64,000 bases of DNA. Source: Blautia luti (GTDB lineage Bacteria; Bacillota; Clostridia; Lachnospirales; Lachnospiraceae). The stretch lies in assembly GCF_033096465.1 (NCBI RefSeq), contig NZ_AP028156.1:491501-555500 (forward strand), written 5' to 3'. This document shows, in pieces, positions 35,417 to 43,893 of this stretch; position 1 is the first letter of the stretch; each line of letters opens with the position of its first letter. The notes under the pieces were generated by a model that did not search any database, was not told where the DNA came from, and worked only from the letters and a program-made list of their open reading frames with translations. The position numbers and the translations under genes were made by a program.

Positions 35417-36529
35417 TTAGTTTGTGATAACAAGCTCTGTTTCTTTATCGAAGAAGTGAGCTTTTTCCATATCGAATGCGAATTTGATCGGATCGCCGGT
35501 CTTAGCTGTTGTACGAGGATCAACTCGTGCTGTAACCTGAGTTCCGTTTACATCGAAGTATAAGAATACTTCAGCACCGAGAAGCTCGTATACTTTAACT
35601 ACGGAGCTCATTGGAGCGCTTGGAGCAGCTTCGATGAACATCTGAGAGTCATGGATATCTTCTGGACGGATACCAAGAACAACAGTTTTACCTACATAGC
35701 CGCCATCTTTAAGAGCTTTTGCTTTAGCAGCCGGAACAGCCAGTTCATGCTCGCCAACTGTAGCAACAACATTGCCGCCTTTTTCAGAGATAACAGCGTC
35801 AAGGAAGTTCATCTGCGGTGATCCCATGAATCCTGCAACGAATAAGTTGCCTGGTTTCATATACAGGTTCTGTGGTGTATCTACCTGCTGAACAACACCA
35901 TCTTTCATAACAACGATTCTGGTACCAAGAGTCATAGCCTCTGTCTGGTCATGTGTTACATAGATGATTGTAGCGCCCAGTCTCTGATGGATCTTGGAGA
36001 TCTCGATACGCATCTGTACACGAAGTTTAGCATCCAGGTTGGAAAGAGGCTCATCCATAAGGAATACTTTAGGATTACGTACGATAGCACGTCCCATAGC
36101 AACACGCTGTCTCTGACCACCGGAAAGAGCTTTCGGTTTACGATCAAGAAGTTTCTCAAGGTCAAGGATTCTTGCAGCTTCACGAACTGCTTTGTCGATC
36201 TGGTCTTTCGGAACTTTACGAAGTTTCAGTCCGAATGCCATGTTATCATATACTGTCATATGAGGATACAGAGCGTAGTTCTGGAATACCATTGCGATAT
36301 CACGATCTTTAGGCTCTACATCGTTCATAACTTTGTCGCCGATTTTTAATGTACCGCCGGAGATTTCTTCCAGACCTGCAATCATACGAAGTGTAGTAGA
36401 TTTACCACATCCTGAAGGTCCTACGAAAATGATGAATTCTTTATCTTCGATCTCCAGGTTGAAATCTTTAACTGCCTGGAAACCATTTGGGTAAGTTTTG
36501 TTAATGTGCTGTAATGATAAGCTTGCCAT
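35417..36529 (-). CDS. msmX: Sugar ABC transporter ATPase (MsmX/UgpC type)
   Basis: This 370-residue ATPase energises carbohydrate ABC importers. It has Walker A GPSGCGKST, Q-loop MVFQNYALYPHMTVYDNM, signature LSGGQRQRVAMGRA, Walker B VFLMDEPLSNLD and H-loop YVTHDQTEAMT. The C-terminal TOBE/OB region contains LGIRPEDIH and ARVDPRTTAKTGDPI, typical of MsmX/MsmK/UgpC. No sugar permease or binding protein is beside it, which is usual for MsmX: one ATPase serves many importers encoded elsewhere. The start has a GGAGGAATAATC site. Codon use looks like that of a strongly expressed gene. Confidence 0.94.
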   Translation of the reverse strand: MASLSLQHINKTYPNGFQAVKDFNLEIEDKEFIIFVGPSGCGKSTTLRMIAGLEEISGGTLKIGDKVMNDVEPKDRDIAMVFQNYALYPHMTVYDNMAFGLKLRKVPKDQIDKAVREAARILDLEKLLDRKPKALSGGQRQRVAMGRAIVRNPKVFLMDEPLSNLDAKLRVQMRIEISKIHQRLGATIIYVTHDQTEAMTLGTRIVVMKDGVVQQVDTPQNLYMKPGNLFVAGFMGSPQMNFLDAVISEKGGNVVATVGEHELAVPAAKAKALKDGGYVGKTVVLGIRPEDIHDSQMFIEAAPSAPMSSVVKVYELLGAEVFLYFDVNGTQVTARVDPRTTAKTGDPIKFAFDMEKAHFFDKETELVITN

Positions 36530-36870
36530 GATTATTCCTCCAAATTACTTTTATGTTTTTGCTGATTACTTGCTTTTTTCATCTGTAGACAGTATAGCGA
36601 AAAGGAGGGGGGTTGGCTAGGGAAGAATCGTACAAAGATTTCGGAGGTTTCTTGTCAATCTGACGAAAAGCCAGAAAAGGAATAGACAGCTTCCGTCAAA
36701 CTGTCAAAAGACATGGGAAAAGCGCAGGGTAAAATGACGAAATCCTGCCTGCGCTTTTCAGAATTAGAGTCAGAATATGGTTCTTTTTATTATCTGTTAC
36801 TATCAAGTATATACAAAGTGAGGGCTTAAAATCTTACAACTATTACAGGAGAATCAGAGAGTGGAAAACG
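36530..36870. other. Intergenic region with a minus-strand terminator and msmX promoter elements
   Basis: This 341-base gap separates the msmX-like gene from the binding-protein gene, both on the minus strand. At 36717-36759 AAAAGCGCAGG pairs with CCTGCGCTTTTC and makes a terminator for the binding-protein transcript. At 36591-36596 a minus-strand TATACT could be the msmX -10, without a convincing -35. A G-run (GGAGGGGGG) lies at about 36604-36612. No gene is seen. Confidence 0.6.
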
Positions 36871-37887
36871 TCAGGAAGCATTTTGCGCAAACTCTGTATT
36901 GACCAGTTCTGCGTAAGGTGTACGTTCATTCAGTTCTCCGGCACCTTCCAGGATATCCTGCAGCAGTTCAAATCCATCCTGACCGAATATCAGATTCTCT
37001 TTCCAGGTATCCTGATCATAATAACGCTTCACAATGGCAGTGACAGTGTCCAGATCTGTCTCCGGGAACTGTGGTTCGATCACTTCGGCAATTTCCTCCG
37101 GAGTATGGTTCTGGACGTAATCCATACCTTTCTGGAGAGCGTTGGTGAATTTTTGCATGATATCAGGATTCTTTTCCATATAACTGGTTTTGGCACTGTA
37201 AGAGGTGTATGGTACATAGCCGGAGTCAACACCAAGGGATGCAACAACAAACCCTGCCCCCTGTTTCTCGAGAGCAGTTGCAGACGGTTCAAACTCTACT
37301 GTGAAATCCGACGAATTATCCCCTGTAAAGGCTGCTGCAGTAGCACCGAAGTCGATACTCTGGTCAATAGACAGATCTTTCTGCGGGTCAAGACCATTCT
37401 GTTTCAGAATATACTCGAATACCATTTCAGGCATGCCACCCTTCCGGCCGCCAAGAACCTTTTTGCCCTTCAGATCTTCCCATTTAAAGTCCGGCATCTC
37501 TTCCCGTGCAACCAGGAAATTTCCTGCCCGCTGGGTCAGCTGTGCGAAATTCACAACAGGGTCGGTAGCCCCCTCCTGATAAGCATAAATAGAAGCCTCC
37601 GCTCCCATAAACCCAATATCCGCCTCACCGGAAATCACTGCAGTCATCGTCTTATCCGCTCCAAATCCGGTAACCAGCGTGAGATCCAGCCCTTCATCTT
37701 TAAAATATCCGTTCTCAATTGCCACATACTGTGGCGCATAGAAAATAGAATGAGCCACCTCATTTAAAGTAATCTTTACAAGTTTATCATCCGAAGAGTC
37801 CTTTTTCTTCGCAAATACTGTTACCGGCAGAGCTGTTACCGCAAGCACAACTGCAGCTGCCAGCGCAATCCATTTTTTATTTTTCAT
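36871..37887 (-). CDS. NMT1/SsuA-like ABC transporter substrate-binding protein
   Basis: This 338-residue exported protein belongs to the NMT1/THI5/SsuA group that bind thiamine precursors, taurine, alkanesulfonates or nitrate. A Sec signal (KWIALAAAVVLAVTALPVTVFA) is followed by the core: APQYVAIENGYFKDEGLDL, GEADIGFMGAEASIYAYQ, FLVAREEMPDFKWEDLKGKKV and GGMPEMVFEYILKQNGL. As with ModA there is no lipobox Cys after the hydrophobic core. No permease or ATPase gene is adjacent, so it is an orphan or works with a transporter elsewhere. The substrate cannot be told from the sequence. A minus-strand TATAAT at 37988-37993 may be its -10. Confidence 0.85.
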   Translation of the reverse strand: MKNKKWIALAAAVVLAVTALPVTVFAKKKDSSDDKLVKITLNEVAHSIFYAPQYVAIENGYFKDEGLDLTLVTGFGADKTMTAVISGEADIGFMGAEASIYAYQEGATDPVVNFAQLTQRAGNFLVAREEMPDFKWEDLKGKKVLGGRKGGMPEMVFEYILKQNGLDPQKDLSIDQSIDFGATAAAFTGDNSSDFTVEFEPSATALEKQGAGFVVASLGVDSGYVPYTSYSAKTSYMEKNPDIMQKFTNALQKGMDYVQNHTPEEIAEVIEPQFPETDLDTVTAIVKRYYDQDTWKENLIFGQDGFELLQDILEGAGELNERTPYAELVNTEFAQNAS

Positions 37888-38024
37888 GCAGATACTCCTT
37901 TTGAAGACTTCTGCTGTTAGGATATGCAGAAAGCAGAAAAATCGTTCGCATTTATTATTGCGAGATCAGAAGAAAATTGATATGGAAATTATACATTTTT
38001 TCGCATAAAAAAAATCGAATTTTG

Positions 38025-38053
38025 TTGACAAGCCTGCACACATTTGATAAGAT
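38025..38053 (+). promoter_or_regulatory. Promoter of the manganese-exporter operon
   Basis: TTGACA, a 17-base spacer and TAAGAT. Transcription would start just before the yybP-ykoY aptamer. Confidence 0.8.
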
Positions 38054-38073
38054 TTGTCAAGTAACTTAATATT

Positions 38074-38168
38074 CCATGAGGGAGTAGTTAGCGCGAAAGT
38101 GTGATTTGTCAACATTCTGATTATATTAGAGAGTATAATCTGGCAAATCTTAAATAATGAGACTCATG
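38074..38168 (+). promoter_or_regulatory. yybP-ykoY (Mn2+) riboswitch aptamer
   Basis: The aptamer is closed by CATGAG (38075-38080) pairing with CTCATG (38163-38168). The conserved GGAGTAG follows the 5' strand directly, then a GCGAAAG-type hairpin, then the long helix GATTTGTCA/TGGCAAATC with a distal GATTATA/TATAATC stem, and CAAC in the junction. This layout and the downstream manganese-exporter-family genes match the yybP-ykoY class, which binds Mn2+ and turns expression on. The 3' strand of the closing helix is shared with the following terminator, giving a clear switching mechanism. Confidence 0.85.
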
Positions 38169-38231
38169 TATATCGATTAACAGCTTATGTATGATACATT
38201 GGCTTGTAATCGATATACATGGGTCTTTTTT
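38161..38231 (+). terminator. Riboswitch-controlled terminator
   Basis: A 19-bp stem (38161-38179 with 38207-38225, one wobble) followed by six T. Its 5' strand starts with GACTCATG and competes with the closing helix of the aptamer: when Mn2+ holds the aptamer, the terminator cannot form. Confidence 0.88.
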
Positions 38232-38349
38232 ATACCATAGAAAATTACCTCGCAAGGTTCTTGTGATATAAAAAAATCTGTTGGGAATACTCGTAATAGC
38301 AGATGTTTCGGCTGACAATCCTGTTATGGAGAAACAAAAGGAGGAAAAT

Positions 38350-39351
38350 ATGGAAAGATTTATTAACAATGCCCCATTTGCTCTTGTACTTGTATTTCTT
38401 GTAATCGGTTTTATACTGCTTATCAAAGGTGCGGACTTTTTTGTAGAGGGAAGTTCAAGTGTGGCAAAGAGACTGCATGTTCCGTCTATCATTATCGGAC
38501 TTACCATTGTTGCAATGGGAACATCACTTCCGGAGACAGCAGTCAGCGTATCAGCTTCACTTATCGGCAATAATGAACTTGCAGTAAGTAATGTAGTCGG
38601 CTCCAATATATTTAACCTGATGGTTGTTATTGGTGTGTGTGCAATGATTGCTACAGTAGATGTTGCAAAAGAAACAATAAAAAGAGATATCCCATTTTCA
38701 CTTATCTGTGCAGGACTTTTATTGCTTTTGGGAATTGCAGGATTTGGTGACAAGGCAGGCATGACACTTGGACATCTTGACGGTGTGATATTCATTGGTT
38801 TCTTTGCCGGATATATTTTCTATATGATCAAGATTGCATTAAAGGCAAGCAAAGAAGGCAAAAAAGTTGAAATCGAAGGCGGATCAGATGAAGATATCAA
38901 GCTGATTTCAGTCCCGCTCAGTATTGTGTTCATAATTGGCGGTGCTGCTGCAATTGCGCTCGGCGGAGACATAACGGTAGATGCTGCATCAAGAATAGCA
39001 TCTGACCTTGGAATGAGCCAGACACTTATTGGACTTACCATTGTTTCAATAGGAACATCACTTCCGGAACTTGTGACTTCAATAGTTGCTGCCAGAAAGA
39101 AAGAAGTCGATATGGCACTTGGTAATGCGATCGGTTCCAATGTATTTAACATTCTTATGGTACTCGGTATTGCATCAACGATCAGTCCAATCAGCATCAT
39201 TACTGAAAATATCATTGATCTGTGTGTACTTATTGCATTTACGATCTGTGTATGGATCTTTGCAGGAACAAAGAAGAAAATCGGAAAAATCGAAGGATTC
39301 GCTATGGTTGTATTTTATGCGGCATATGCAGTTTATATCATCATAAGATAA
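38350..39351 (+). CDS. CaCA-family cation/proton or Na+/Ca2+ exchanger (YrbG type), probable Mn2+/Ca2+ efflux
   Basis: This 333-residue membrane protein has ten or so helices in two inverted repeats. Each repeat has the alpha motif of the family: GLTIVAMGTSLPETAVSVSA followed by NVVGSNIFN, and GLTIVSIGTSLPELVTSIVA followed by NAIGSNVFN. It should move divalent cations out of the cell. The ATG at 38350 follows AAAGGAGG; a TTG 23 codons upstream without such a site is rejected. It is the first gene after the Mn2+ riboswitch, so Mn2+ is a likely substrate. The GDT1-type gene follows after 16 bases. Confidence 0.9.
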   Translation: MERFINNAPFALVLVFLVIGFILLIKGADFFVEGSSSVAKRLHVPSIIIGLTIVAMGTSLPETAVSVSASLIGNNELAVSNVVGSNIFNLMVVIGVCAMIATVDVAKETIKRDIPFSLICAGLLLLLGIAGFGDKAGMTLGHLDGVIFIGFFAGYIFYMIKIALKASKEGKKVEIEGGSDEDIKLISVPLSIVFIIGGAAAIALGGDITVDAASRIASDLGMSQTLIGLTIVSIGTSLPELVTSIVAARKKEVDMALGNAIGSNVFNILMVLGIASTISPISIITENIIDLCVLIAFTICVWIFAGTKKKIGKIEGFAMVVFYAAYAVYIIIR

Positions 39352-39367
39352 AGGAGATATCAGAAAA

Positions 39368-40054
39368 ATGTTATTGTTTTTAAAGATATTTTTTACTGAA
39401 TTCATAGCAGAGATGGGGGACAAAACCCAGCTCATGCTTATTGCTCTTACTCCTAAATATAAGTTAAAAGATATTATGTTCGGAACCGCTGCAGCAATCC
39501 TTGTACTTAATGGACTGGCTGTTCTTGCAGGCGGACTTGTCAGCGAATTTATTCCGGACTGGCTCATCAAGACTGCAGCAGCACTTGCATTTCTTTACTT
39601 TGCTGCATCAACGATCGCCGGTGATGATGACGATGAAGAGGAAGAGGGCGGTAAATCAAAGATTAAGTTCGCTCCACTCGCAGTTTTCTGTACATTTTTC
39701 TTAGCAGAACTTGGAGATAAAACACAGCTTACTGCCATTACATTTGGTGCAAATGAAGGTATGGAATCAGCACTTATTGTATGGATCGGATGTTCACTTG
39801 GACTTTTTGCAGCAGATATTCTTGGAATGTTCGTCGGCTATCTTTTAAAGAGCAAGACTCCGGAAGGACTGCTTAATACACTTGCATTTGTGATCTTCTC
39901 TGTATTCGGTGTGTACACATTCTATCAGGGACTTAAACTTATCAGCACAGGTGTCTGTCCAATCCCGGTATGGCCGGGACTTATCGTGGTAACTGTTGCG
40001 TTTGCTGTTTTATGTGTCTGTCTTTTTGTGAGAAGAGAAAAAAAAGTTAAATAA
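39368..40054 (+). CDS. TMEM165/GDT1 (UPF0016) family manganese exporter
   Basis: This 228-residue membrane protein carries the two ExGDK(T/S) motifs that define the family (EFIAEMGDKTQLM near the N-terminus, FFLAELGDKTQLTAITFG in the middle), separated by an acidic cytoplasmic loop (GDDDDEEEEGG). Bacterial members (MneA, Mnx) export Mn2+. It is cotranscribed with the CaCA exporter under the yybP-ykoY riboswitch and is followed by a strong terminator. The pairing of two exporter families behind one Mn2+ sensor supports manganese detoxification as the operon's job. Confidence 0.92.
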   Translation: MLLFLKIFFTEFIAEMGDKTQLMLIALTPKYKLKDIMFGTAAAILVLNGLAVLAGGLVSEFIPDWLIKTAAALAFLYFAASTIAGDDDDEEEEGGKSKIKFAPLAVFCTFFLAELGDKTQLTAITFGANEGMESALIVWIGCSLGLFAADILGMFVGYLLKSKTPEGLLNTLAFVIFSVFGVYTFYQGLKLISTGVCPIPVWPGLIVVTVAFAVLCVCLFVRREKKVK

Positions 40055-40060
40055 ATTGAT

Positions 40061-40098
40061 AAAATCCCCTTGCCACATACAAAGCAAGGGGATTTTTG
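40061..40098 (+). terminator. Rho-independent terminator of the manganese-exporter operon
   Basis: AAAATCCCCTTGC pairs with GCAAGGGGATTTTT around a 10-base loop. The T run is clear. Confidence 0.92.
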
Positions 40099-40102
40099 AT
40101 CT

Positions 40103-40608
40103 CGTTTTATTTTAACGTACATTCTTACGTCCCTTTTGGATTTGATCTTATCTTCATACATATTCAGATCCGCTTCATTTAACTCTAAGACCATTAAATT
40201 TCAATATCATATCCCGGATCTTCTGGATCAGTTCCTCAGCTTCTTCTCTGCCGGAGATATTTTCCGCGATCACGATAAATTCATCTCCGCCGAATCGTTC
40301 CACAAAATAATTCAGTGGCACAACTTTTCACAGCAGCTTGGCGAAGCTGATGGATATCTGATAGCCTGTATTGGAAATGTTCAAATGGGACAATGACTCG
40401 AATTCATTCCTGTATGCGTAATAGGTATCCGGGCTTATGAGAGAACAGGTTGCATTACCCGAAGAAACGGCATCCAGACAATCCTCAATGCTGTCACAAA
40501 GTACAAGCTCTGAATCCGGGAAATAACAGGAGGCGATGCAAAGATCAGGATCGCTATGATCAGTAAGATAAACATATTTGTGAGCATTGTCAAAGATGTA
40601 ATAGTATT
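40103..40608 (-). pseudogene. Remnant of a membrane diguanylate cyclase (SBP-type sensor + GGDEF)
   Basis: Reading the minus strand from 40608 gives about 75 residues that look like the end of an extracellular solute-binding sensor (SELVLCDSIEDCLDAVSSG, then YYAYRNEFESLSHLNIS). This runs directly into the middle of a GGDEF domain (SFAKLL, a TGA stop, then VERFGGDEFIVIAENISGRE). After LIQKIRDMILKFNG a shift of frame is needed to reach the normal GGDEF end (NEADLNMYEDKIKSKR). The rest of the sensor, the membrane helix and the first half of GGDEF are missing, so an internal deletion, a nonsense codon and a frameshift have inactivated it. The catalytic GGDEF itself is intact. Confidence 0.82.
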
Positions 40609-40629
40609 GTTATATACTGGTAAGAAAAT

Positions 40630-40658
40630 CTGACAATTATAGAGATATGTGTTATAAT
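40630..40658 (+). promoter_or_regulatory. Promoter of the DUF6440 gene
   Basis: CTGACA, a 17-base spacer and a perfect TATAAT, about 90 bases upstream of the start codon. Confidence 0.7.
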
Positions 40659-40748
40659 AAAAAGCACAATTTATCAGAAAACATATAAAGATCAGGCACA
40701 GTGGACTACAGTTCTATTTGTTTGATATTGGTATTGGAGGAAAATGAA

Positions 40749-40928
40749 ATGGCCAAAAATGAGAGATTTAAGAAAGTTTATTCTTAGGGTGCGATGACAG
40801 GAACTGAAATCTGGGTTGACAGAGAAACAGGCGTAAATTATGTATTTCATTTCAGTGGGTATGCAGGTGGATTGACACCGTTACTGGATAAGGATGGAAA
40901 ACCGGTTGTTACTCCGATTGAGGATTAA
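40749..40928 (+). pseudogene. DUF6440-type small protein interrupted by an in-frame TAG
   Basis: The 59-codon frame reads MAKNERFKKVYS, then TAG (40785-40787), then GAMTGTEIWVDRETGVNY and FHFSGYAGGLTPLLDKDGKP, ending at TAA. This is the whole DUF6440 family pattern, in which the interrupted position is usually Gln, so a single CAG-to-TAG change explains it. Everything else looks functional: a promoter, a GGAGG ribosome site 9 bases upstream, and no other lesion. It may be a fresh nonsense mutation, a sequencing error, or a codon read by a suppressor. The function of DUF6440 is not known to me. The 96 bases after it, before the dipeptidase, hold nothing clear. Confidence 0.8.
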
Positions 40929-41024
40929 TCTTACCTGATAACTGAATGGCTTTAAGATTTTGCTTTCTGATTTTTAAAGTTTTTAAAGAGAAAAATATTA
41001 TTAAAATTGGAGGATAGAAGTAGA

Positions 41025-42383
41025 ATGGATATTAAAGAACAAATTCATGGATTAACAGAGGAAATGCTTGCAAACCTTGGCAGACTGGTAGCAATTGACT
41101 CCCAGCTTGGAACTCCTGCAGAGGGAATGCCGTTTGGTGAGGGACCTGCCAAAGCATTGGAAGAGGGACTGAAAATTGCCGAAGAACTTGGTTTCAAGAC
41201 CGTAAATCTGGACAACTACTGCGGTTACGCAGAGATGGGTGAGGGTGAAGAAATCGTAGGTATTGCCGGACATCTTGACATTGTACCTGTAGGCGGCGAC
41301 TGGAACTATGATCCATTTAAACTGACACGCGACGGTGATTACGTTTATGGACGTGGAACAACTGATGACAAAGGACCAGTTCTGGAGGCTCTTTATGCAA
41401 TGAAACTTCTCCGTGACTCCGGCGTGAAATTGAACAAGAGAGTCCGTCTGATCATGGGATGCAACGAAGAAACCGGCTCCAAATGCATGGAACATTATAA
41501 TGAAGTAGCAGAAGAACTATCCTGCGGCTTTACACCGGATGCCAGCTTCCCATGTATCCATGGTGAAAAAGGCCATATGGGAATAATGGCATATTCCAAG
41601 AATACAAAGATCATTTCTGCAGACGGTGGTTTCGTATCCAATGCAGTGTGCGATTCCTGCACCATTGTTGTTCCGGCAGAACCAGGACTGAAAGAAAAAA
41701 TGGAAGCAGCACTTTCTGAAACAAAACTTCAGGAATACAAACTGACAGAAGAGAACGGACAGCTCAGCATCTATGCAAAAGGCGTTCCTGCACATGCCAG
41801 CACACCGACTCTCGGCGTGAATGCAGCAGGCGTTACTTTTGAATGCCTGGAGAAAGCAGGATTCGAAGATGATTTCGTGAAATTCTACAATACACATATC
41901 GGCACATCCTGCGATGGTTCAGAAATCGGACTGAAATTTGCAGATGAGTACGGAGATCTTACCTTATGTAACGGAATCATCAAGACTGAAAACGGCGTTG
42001 TTTCCTGTACCATCGATATCCGTGTTCCTGTCACATTAAAAGCAGGCGAAGTCCGCAAAATGTGTGCAGACAGACTGGAAGACGAAAACGGCCGTATGGA
42101 AATCCTGGAGATCGGTGATCCGTTATTCTTCCCAAGAGAATCCCCACTTGTAAATGCTTTATACAAAGCATATACAGATGTAACAGGCGATACTGAGAAC
42201 AAACCAATGGTAATCGGCGGCGGAACTTACGCAAAATCCCTCAAGAACATCATCGCATTCGGACCTGAGAAAATGGGAATCGACTACAGAATCCACAGCG
42301 CGGATGAATATATTCTTGTATCTGGAATGGAAGAAGCAGTTCTGATTTATATGGAGGCTATTAAGAATCTTCTGGCTATCTGA
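41025..42383 (+). CDS. pepV: M20 family dipeptidase (PepV/Sapep type)
   Basis: This 452-residue zinc dipeptidase cleaves beta-Ala-His-type and other dipeptides in the cytoplasm. The metal ligands are visible: His83 in GHLDIVPVGGDW, Asp115 in RGTTDDKGP, the Glu pair 148-149 in GCNEETGSK, and an Asp in TPDASFP. The lid domain lies at about 190-320. The C-terminal His in YRIHSADEYI completes the site. The ATG at 41025 follows TTGGAGG; a TTG six codons upstream overlaps that site and is rejected. It is a single gene with a hairpin terminator. Confidence 0.93.
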   Translation: MDIKEQIHGLTEEMLANLGRLVAIDSQLGTPAEGMPFGEGPAKALEEGLKIAEELGFKTVNLDNYCGYAEMGEGEEIVGIAGHLDIVPVGGDWNYDPFKLTRDGDYVYGRGTTDDKGPVLEALYAMKLLRDSGVKLNKRVRLIMGCNEETGSKCMEHYNEVAEELSCGFTPDASFPCIHGEKGHMGIMAYSKNTKIISADGGFVSNAVCDSCTIVVPAEPGLKEKMEAALSETKLQEYKLTEENGQLSIYAKGVPAHASTPTLGVNAAGVTFECLEKAGFEDDFVKFYNTHIGTSCDGSEIGLKFADEYGDLTLCNGIIKTENGVVSCTIDIRVPVTLKAGEVRKMCADRLEDENGRMEILEIGDPLFFPRESPLVNALYKAYTDVTGDTENKPMVIGGGTYAKSLKNIIAFGPEKMGIDYRIHSADEYILVSGMEEAVLIYMEAIKNLLAI

Positions 42384-42402
42384 TAAATGTGAAGTTGACT
42401 AT

Positions 42403-42454
42403 AAAAATAGTGGAGCAGCATATCAAGAGGGATGTGCTGCCCCTTGTTATTTTG
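42403..42454 (+). terminator. Hairpin terminator after the dipeptidase gene
   Basis: GCAGCATATC pairs with GATGTGCTGC (one wobble), the stem is extended by an outer AAAATA/TATTTT pairing, and a T-rich run follows. Confidence 0.7.
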
Positions 42455-42519
42455 GGGTGAATAATTTGATTGAATCAAGTAAGCGTTGAAACTGGATGCG
42501 AATATTTACTTGGTTGTAG

Positions 42520-42822
42520 GAAAAAAATAGAAAAGGAGAGTATGCACAGGCAGAAAAACATAACCTTAAATGCCGCCAGGTTCTGTATACACCTCTGAAA
42601 TATACATACGATTTTAAACATGATGATGCAATTGTTTTTATCGGAACATCAGATCCGTGGAGCGTAGTTTCGGAAGTAGAGGAACTTTCCCAAAAACAGA
42701 AAGTACCAATGTATGTTTACGAAAATACAAATCACTCATTGGAAACAGAGGATACATTGGAAAATCTGAAAATTCTTCAGGATGTGATGATAAAGACAAG
42801 GGAATATTTAATTAAAAGGTGA
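42520..42822 (+). pseudogene. C-terminal fragment of an alpha/beta hydrolase
   Basis: The open frame of 100 codons has no start codon near its 5' end. It translates to an alpha/beta-hydrolase C-terminus: IVFIGTSDPWSVV, carrying the acid residue after the sixth strand, and YENTNHSLETEDTLENL, carrying the catalytic His. A preceding short piece in another frame (NIYLVVGKK) could be more of the same gene after a frameshift in an A7 run. The nucleophile-elbow half is missing. The stop lies 6 bases before the LysR gene, and the end of this fragment supplies its ribosome binding site. Confidence 0.68.
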
Positions 42823-42828
42823 ATAAAC

Positions 42829-43707
42829 ATGGACTTACGAGTATTACGCTACTTCCTGACAGTAGCAAAAGAGCAAAGCTTTACAAAAGCCGCCGAACAA
42901 CTTCATATTACCCAACCAACCCTTTCCCGTCAGCTTGCAGCCCTTGAAGAGGAACTGGAAACACCACTCTTTAAGCGCGGCGGCCATCATATCACACTCA
43001 CGGACGAGGGCATTCTGCTGAAACGCAGAGCACTGGAAATCATAGACCTGGAAGAGCGTCTGATAGATGAGTTCAAAGGAAACAAGGAACTCATCGAGGG
43101 TACGATTACCATCGGATGTGGAGAATTCGCAGCAGTAGAGACTCTGGCGAAGATATGCAAACAGTTCAGACAAAAATATCCCATGATACAGATTGCGCTT
43201 CACACAGCAACTGCCGACATCGTCAGCGAAATGATGAACAAGGGTCTGGTAGACATTGGAATGTTTCTGGAACCGGTAGATACAGAGGGCTTCGATTACG
43301 TCAGGATTAAAAGCAGCGACCACTGGGTAGTAGGAATGTGCCCCGACGATCCTCTTGCTGAAAAAGAATATATTACAAAAGAAGACCTGCTTGAAAAACC
43401 TCTGATTTTGCCGGAGCGTGTCAACATCCAGAGCGAACTTGCCAATTGGTTTGGAAAAGACTTCAAAAAACTCAATATCGCATTTACAAGCAACCTCGGA
43501 ACCAATGCAGGAGTCATGGCAATGTATGGACTTGGCTATCCTGTTTCCATAGAGGGAGCACCAAAGTACTGGAGAGAGGATCTGCTTGTCCAGCGGAAAC
43601 TTTCCCCGGAAATTAAAACAAGCACCGTGATTGCATGGCGGAGACACATTCCGCATTCCCGTGCAGTAAATAAATTTATCGATGAAGTTAATGCTTTTGA
43701 GGCATAA
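42829..43707 (+). CDS. LysR-family transcriptional regulator
   Basis: This 292-residue regulator has the N-terminal winged helix (RVLRYFLTVAKEQSFTKAAE then LHITQPTLSRQLAALEEELE) and a periplasmic-binding-protein-like effector domain (about 90-290; GTITIGCGEFAAVETLAKI). It looks like the group that controls small oxidoreductase genes. The ATG follows AAAAGGTG. The flavodoxin and CMD-cupin genes downstream on the same strand are plausible targets, although a strong terminator follows this gene and no divergent gene exists. The inducer is unknown. Confidence 0.92.
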   Translation: MDLRVLRYFLTVAKEQSFTKAAEQLHITQPTLSRQLAALEEELETPLFKRGGHHITLTDEGILLKRRALEIIDLEERLIDEFKGNKELIEGTITIGCGEFAAVETLAKICKQFRQKYPMIQIALHTATADIVSEMMNKGLVDIGMFLEPVDTEGFDYVRIKSSDHWVVGMCPDDPLAEKEYITKEDLLEKPLILPERVNIQSELANWFGKDFKKLNIAFTSNLGTNAGVMAMYGLGYPVSIEGAPKYWREDLLVQRKLSPEIKTSTVIAWRRHIPHSRAVNKFIDEVNAFEA

Positions 43708-43760
43708 AAAATAATTTAATATAAGTATTAGACATAATGATATTTACAGATTAAAATAGT

Positions 43761-43796
43761 GTGCAGGATATGAAGAAAGTATCCTGCACATTTTTT
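43761..43796 (+). terminator. Rho-independent terminator of the LysR gene
   Basis: GTGCAGGATA pairs perfectly with TATCCTGCAC around a 9-base loop, followed by ATTTTTT. Confidence 0.92.
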
Positions 43797-43893
43797 ATAA
43801 CTTTGAATCAGAAAAAATCCTGCTTTTATTTATTGAGATAGAAGTCAGGTGAACAATAGAAACTAATTTATTTTATCAAGGAGGAATTTTATC

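Noticed and set aside
40136..40396. An 86-codon plus-strand frame
   Set aside because: The minus strand of the same stretch reads as a GGDEF domain fragment, so the plus-strand frame is a shadow.
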